Positions 60,739 to 64,000 of a stretch of 64,000 nt of DNA are shown one piece after another (the stretch's first letter is position 1; each line of letters starts with the position of its first letter). A model generated the notes under the pieces. The model searched no databases. It was given only the letters and a program-made list of their open reading frames with translations, and was not told where the DNA came from. The stretch comes from Bolinopsis microptera (taxonomy: Eukaryota > Ctenophora > Tentaculata > Lobata > Bolinopsidae): the NCBI RefSeq assembly GCF_026151205.1, contig NC_087074.1, forward strand, positions 9,457,226 through 9,521,225, in the 5' to 3' direction. The position numbers and the translations under genes are program-made.

Positions 60739-62543
60739 TTAATTGTTCTTATTCTGTTTCCTTATCGCAATCTCGACACCTCCACTCATACAAAACGAGA
60801 CTACACAAAAACCAAGCATCATGTATCCTCCTTGTTCGTATGTAAGGTACTCCATCGCCAACAGGGCAACCAAATGACCAACCCTGTTAAAGGCCGTCGA
60901 AAGACATAACCAAATTGTCGTACCTTTTGATTCGGAGGTGGCGCTCATTTCCCTTCTCGCAAGTTTTACTTGGACTTCCTCAAAGGCAAATAGGGCAGCC
61001 AATGTGCACATTTGATTTGAAAGGCCCTGAAGCAGTGTGGAAATATAAGCGAAGATAACCACGTTATCATACAGAAATGTTAACTTTGGGTTGGGGAAGA
61101 GGATGAAAACTCCGATTGCTGAGAGGAATGCTGAAAATGCCATGATCTGAAATGGTGTTGCCCAGCCTTTCTGGATGATGTAACCGGATACGATCGATCC
61201 TGCAAACCTTGCCACGTAAAGGATAAAAAGATATGTCCCACCCTGAGAAATACTCACTTCGAACGTGTCGAAAAGGTATGGAGTGGTTATTGCTGAGGTA
61301 AATCCAACCAGTGCCTCAAGAATGCTGTAGGAAATAATGGGGATAATAATTAATGGAGAAAGCCCCTTGGCCTTAGGCTCGGTTTCCTCGTTGGTGTTCT
61401 GGGTTGTTGTGATATCAGCTTCCTCTGTTGCCCCATAATTAGGTGGATCTGCCACATTTGTGTTGGTTATAACAAAATCCTCACTACCAACTTGATCACC
61501 ACTCATCTCATTTTCCAAGTCTCCAAAACTAGTCTCAACTGTTTCATCAGAAGATTTATTTTGAGGGTTAACATAAACTGGCAGGGAATTCTTTGGCAGA
61601 ACCACAAGCTTGTACGAAAACAGGACAAGACATATACCCCCAGCAATGAGCAGAGTAGAGGTAAATCCAAAGTGATCATACAGAACTCCCCCAATAAGAA
61701 TAGCAGTGGAGCCCCCAGAATAATAACCACTGTTGGTGAGCCCTATAGTAAGTTTAACATGATCAGGGAACCAAACTCTGCAGCCCTCTACCACACCTTT
61801 ACACGCCAGGAGACCCACGTAACCTTGTACAGCTCGTAGGATTAGTAGGAGGGTGATTGTTAATGAGTTGTACTGCTCTGGTATCAGCCCCACCAGTCCC
61901 TGTCCTGCAGGAAGGAATTATAAATACCATAATGAATAATGATGTGTGATTTATAGATTGAAATTGTTTATGGATTGATATTTAAGCAGTGTCTTTTGAT
62001 GCGTGTTCTTAAGATAAGAATCCACCATAAAACTATCTTGTTTATCTTGTCAAACTACTCAGTTAATTGTAACAATTACCCATCATCTGTACCACGTTAG
62101 CTGCCACAAAAGTGACCTGGTATTTCCACAGGGTGACTTTTCTCTCATGGATGAGATAGTGTTGCACGTCAAACAGCATGTTGAAAAGATAGCCAACTCC
62201 TGGCATCATTCCAAACAGGCCCACCAGAAAGTTGCTTATACCTGTGTATGTTAGAAGTTGTGTTAACATCTAATGATTAATCTAATGGTCATTATTCCTC
62301 AGTTTGAAGTTCAAGCCGACGCACCTAAGAAAATGACAAAATTGACGTTTGATCCCAGCAACTAAGGTTATAAATAAAAGGAAAATTAAGTTGTACTATC
62401 TAGTCATCTTAACCATTTAAACACATACCTCTGTCGAGTAAATACTTGACGTAGAAGGATTGCGTATTAACCGAACTGCCGGATATAGCAAGAGGCATGA
62501 GGTACACTGCCAGCAGTACCATCAGACCCAGCTTGGAGAACAT
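60739..62543 (-). CDS. MFS transporter, SLC18B1-like, copy C (480 aa)
   Basis: Exons 62543-62429, 62241-62080 and 61904-60739. Structure, phases and start are as in copies A and B, and all frames are open. Almost identical to copy B. Its upstream flank is new sequence: only about 240 bp above the ATG are shared with B before the match ends near 62785, so its promoter may differ from the other two. Confidence 0.8.
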
Positions 62544-62797
62544 AATCCGGATTCCTGCTTGAACCCCAAAGTTATTTCCTCGTATAGAAATCGACAAAGA
62601 AAGATTATGATCAAAATGTTTGTAGCAACCAAGAATTAGAATGAGGAGAAAAAATGGTGAAAATGTTTAAGATTCTGTGCACTTTTTGCATTTTGTAGAT
62701 GGCTACCCTGCCCCTTCCAGTCTTAATCAAGCAAATTATCGTAAAAATAAACGACTGAAACAACAGCTACAACTGGAAAAAAGTGTAGGGCCTGTCA

Positions 62798-62961
62798 TGA
62801 TATCATGGATTGCTTAGGTTCCACCAGGATCTGGTAGTCCTCATAATTCTGCGGCCTCTATGTATCGTCATCTCGCACAACTCCGTAAGACCCTTGTGAG
62901 TTAGGTATGTGAAAATGTGCAGCCTTCCAAATATCGATTGGGTTAACGAGGTGTCGTACGT
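62798..62961. repeat. 163-bp inverted repeat, second arm
   Basis: Inverse of 58176-58338, at the point where unit C stops matching unit B. It may mark a rearrangement breakpoint. Confidence 0.85.
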
Positions 62962-64000
62962 CACCTCGAGATCGGGCGACAGGGGGCTGACCAGGCCATA
63001 ACCCAATTGATTGCGTCGGAGGCACGTGATTATGAGCCTGAGGTCACGTGACTGTGACGTCACCAGAGCTTGTTTTCCGTTTCCGGCTCATTGGACTGCA
63101 GGTGAGTTTGCATGCTTGTGAATGTGGGTTTAAGTACAGCTGTACTGTAGTTTATATCTTATTACCCCCTTTTATAGAAATCGTAAATTTATTTTCTGAC
63201 AGAAAGCTAGAAATTTACCAAAATATCGACAATGTTATAAACTTATTTTGATGTACATGACTGACCTAAGATTGCACGAGAAATCGATTAAACTTGGTTT
63301 CAGAGCTCAACAATGCTTCCTTATGCCTTGAAATCCATGTTTTATCGATACAATCAACATTATGATCCTGTTGATTAATTAGTAGCAGGTAATAAATAAG
63401 CAGAAACAACGGATTGATTTTGAGTGACCAATAATCGCCGTGATGATACGCTCACAGGCTACCACGTCTCGTGTAACCCTAGGACTCTAACACTTAACAG
63501 ACTCTAACACTTAACAGACTCAAACACGCTCACAGGCTTCCACGTCTCCGGTCTCGTGTACCCTAGGATTTGGTTTTGGATCGGACACTCAAAACAACGA
63601 TAGAGGAGCGGTCTACACGCTCACAGGCGCCGGGACAAGTCAAACTAGGCAAAATCGCGGTGAATTTGCGGCGAAAGATAGTGTATTTGCATAGCTAAGT
63701 TAGATGTCATAAATTCGTTAACTAGTTTGTTAGCTTGCAAAATAGGGAGCGACAGGCTTGTCAGGCAAAACAATACCATCTATATTAATAATCTTAAGTG
63801 TTAAGGTCTAAACATACTCCTCTTCGTGATGTTGTTACACGAATAGGGTAATGAAAATTATTAGTCGGTTTGTGTGAAGATAGTAGGTCTGTGCGGCTTT
63901 TAGTGATAATAGAAAATTATTATAATTATTAGGTAAGAATTATTATAAAAGTTATTTTTATATGGAAACAAGGAGAGTAAGTTTACATATTGAGGCACTT
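62962..64000. other. Right-hand intergenic stretch, possible promoter and first exon
   Basis: No coding frame recognised. It holds the E-box/CRE cluster at 63023-63062 followed by a consensus splice donor (CTGCAG|GTGAGTTT) at 63101/63102. This fits the start of a plus-strand gene whose coding exons lie beyond the window. Around 63451-63560 a segment with ACGTCTC and CCCTAGGA words is repeated, with ACTCTAACACTTAACAG in tandem. Confidence 0.35.
63023..63062. promoter_or_regulatory. Two CACGTG E-boxes plus a CRE (TGACGTCA)
   Basis: CACGTG at 63023-63028 and 63045-63050 and TGACGTCA at 63055-63062, all within 40 bp, about 40 bp before a consensus splice donor. E-boxes bind USF/MITF-type bHLH factors and the CRE binds bZIP factors. 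This layout is typical of animal promoters; the gene it would drive is not seen. Confidence 0.45.

Larger units (their letters stand above)
60524..62785. repeat. Triplicated segment, unit C (truncated)
   Basis: Repeats unit B up to GGAAAAAAGTG near 62785, then diverges. It has the damaged last exon and MFS gene C but none of the third-gene fragments. Confidence 0.85.

Noticed and set aside
62803-63063. 86-codon frame overlapping the inverted repeat
   Set aside because: The part shared with 58112-58333 follows from the 163-bp repeat; no family resemblance or splice context.

Overview
This is an intron-rich, AT-rich eukaryotic nuclear segment. The genes are metazoan in type (an FTSJ3/SPB1 rRNA methyltransferase, a USF-type bHLH factor, a secreted carboxylesterase, MFS transporters) and transposons crowd the introns and intergenic DNA. 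An invertebrate animal is most likely. A cnidarian or another early-branching lineage is possible, but the taxon cannot be fixed from the sequence alone. Splice sites below were placed by eye from GT/AG, phase continuity and family resemblance.

Layout. 156-2768 (-): secreted type-B carboxylesterase, six exons seen, 3' end outside the window. 6679-19405 (-): complete FTSJ3 gene, 16 coding exons. Its 7.8-kb first intron holds a 7.6-kb insertion bounded by inverted repeats and a target duplication; inside that are a polypurine satellite and a 1.73-kb element, present twice by a 3.17-kb tandem duplication. 20259-25128 (-): complete 13-exon USF-like bHLH factor with two coding minisatellites. 26403-27107 (+): Penelope-type GIY-YIG endonuclease remnant. 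27.7-31.0 kb: inverted-repeat elements sharing one TTAA-flanked terminus. 32157-33989 (+): unrecognised intronless 610-aa gene. 34044-39041: a 5-kb hAT element with a perfect 8-bp target duplication, carrying two other transposons. 39159-40391 (-): two-exon gene for a disordered protein. 41025-43968 (+): small three-exon gene with one zinc finger and a 2-kb transposon in its second intron.

43.75-62.8 kb is a tandem triplication. Each unit carries the last exon of the zinc-finger gene and a convergent MFS transporter gene. Units A and B also carry exon fragments of a third gene, each broken by a copy of the same LINE family in opposite orientations. The copy in unit A looks full length, with two intact ORFs. 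ORF1 joins a PHD finger, a coiled coil, an AlkB-like 2OG-Fe(II) oxygenase with all expected active-site residues, and an SGNH esterase. ORF2 carries its own PHD finger, an APE-type endonuclease and a reverse transcriptase, and starts inside ORF1's stop codon (ATGA). This AlkB-armed LINE is the best candidate for an unusual system here.

A second theme is three non-autonomous elements (14176-15905, 36270-37870, 41671-43636). They share 4-bp A/T-only target duplications, termini starting GG, and a short motif reiterated through their interior, in two cases clearly the motif at the inner end of their terminal repeats. They may be one class of transposon built from arrays of protein-binding sites.
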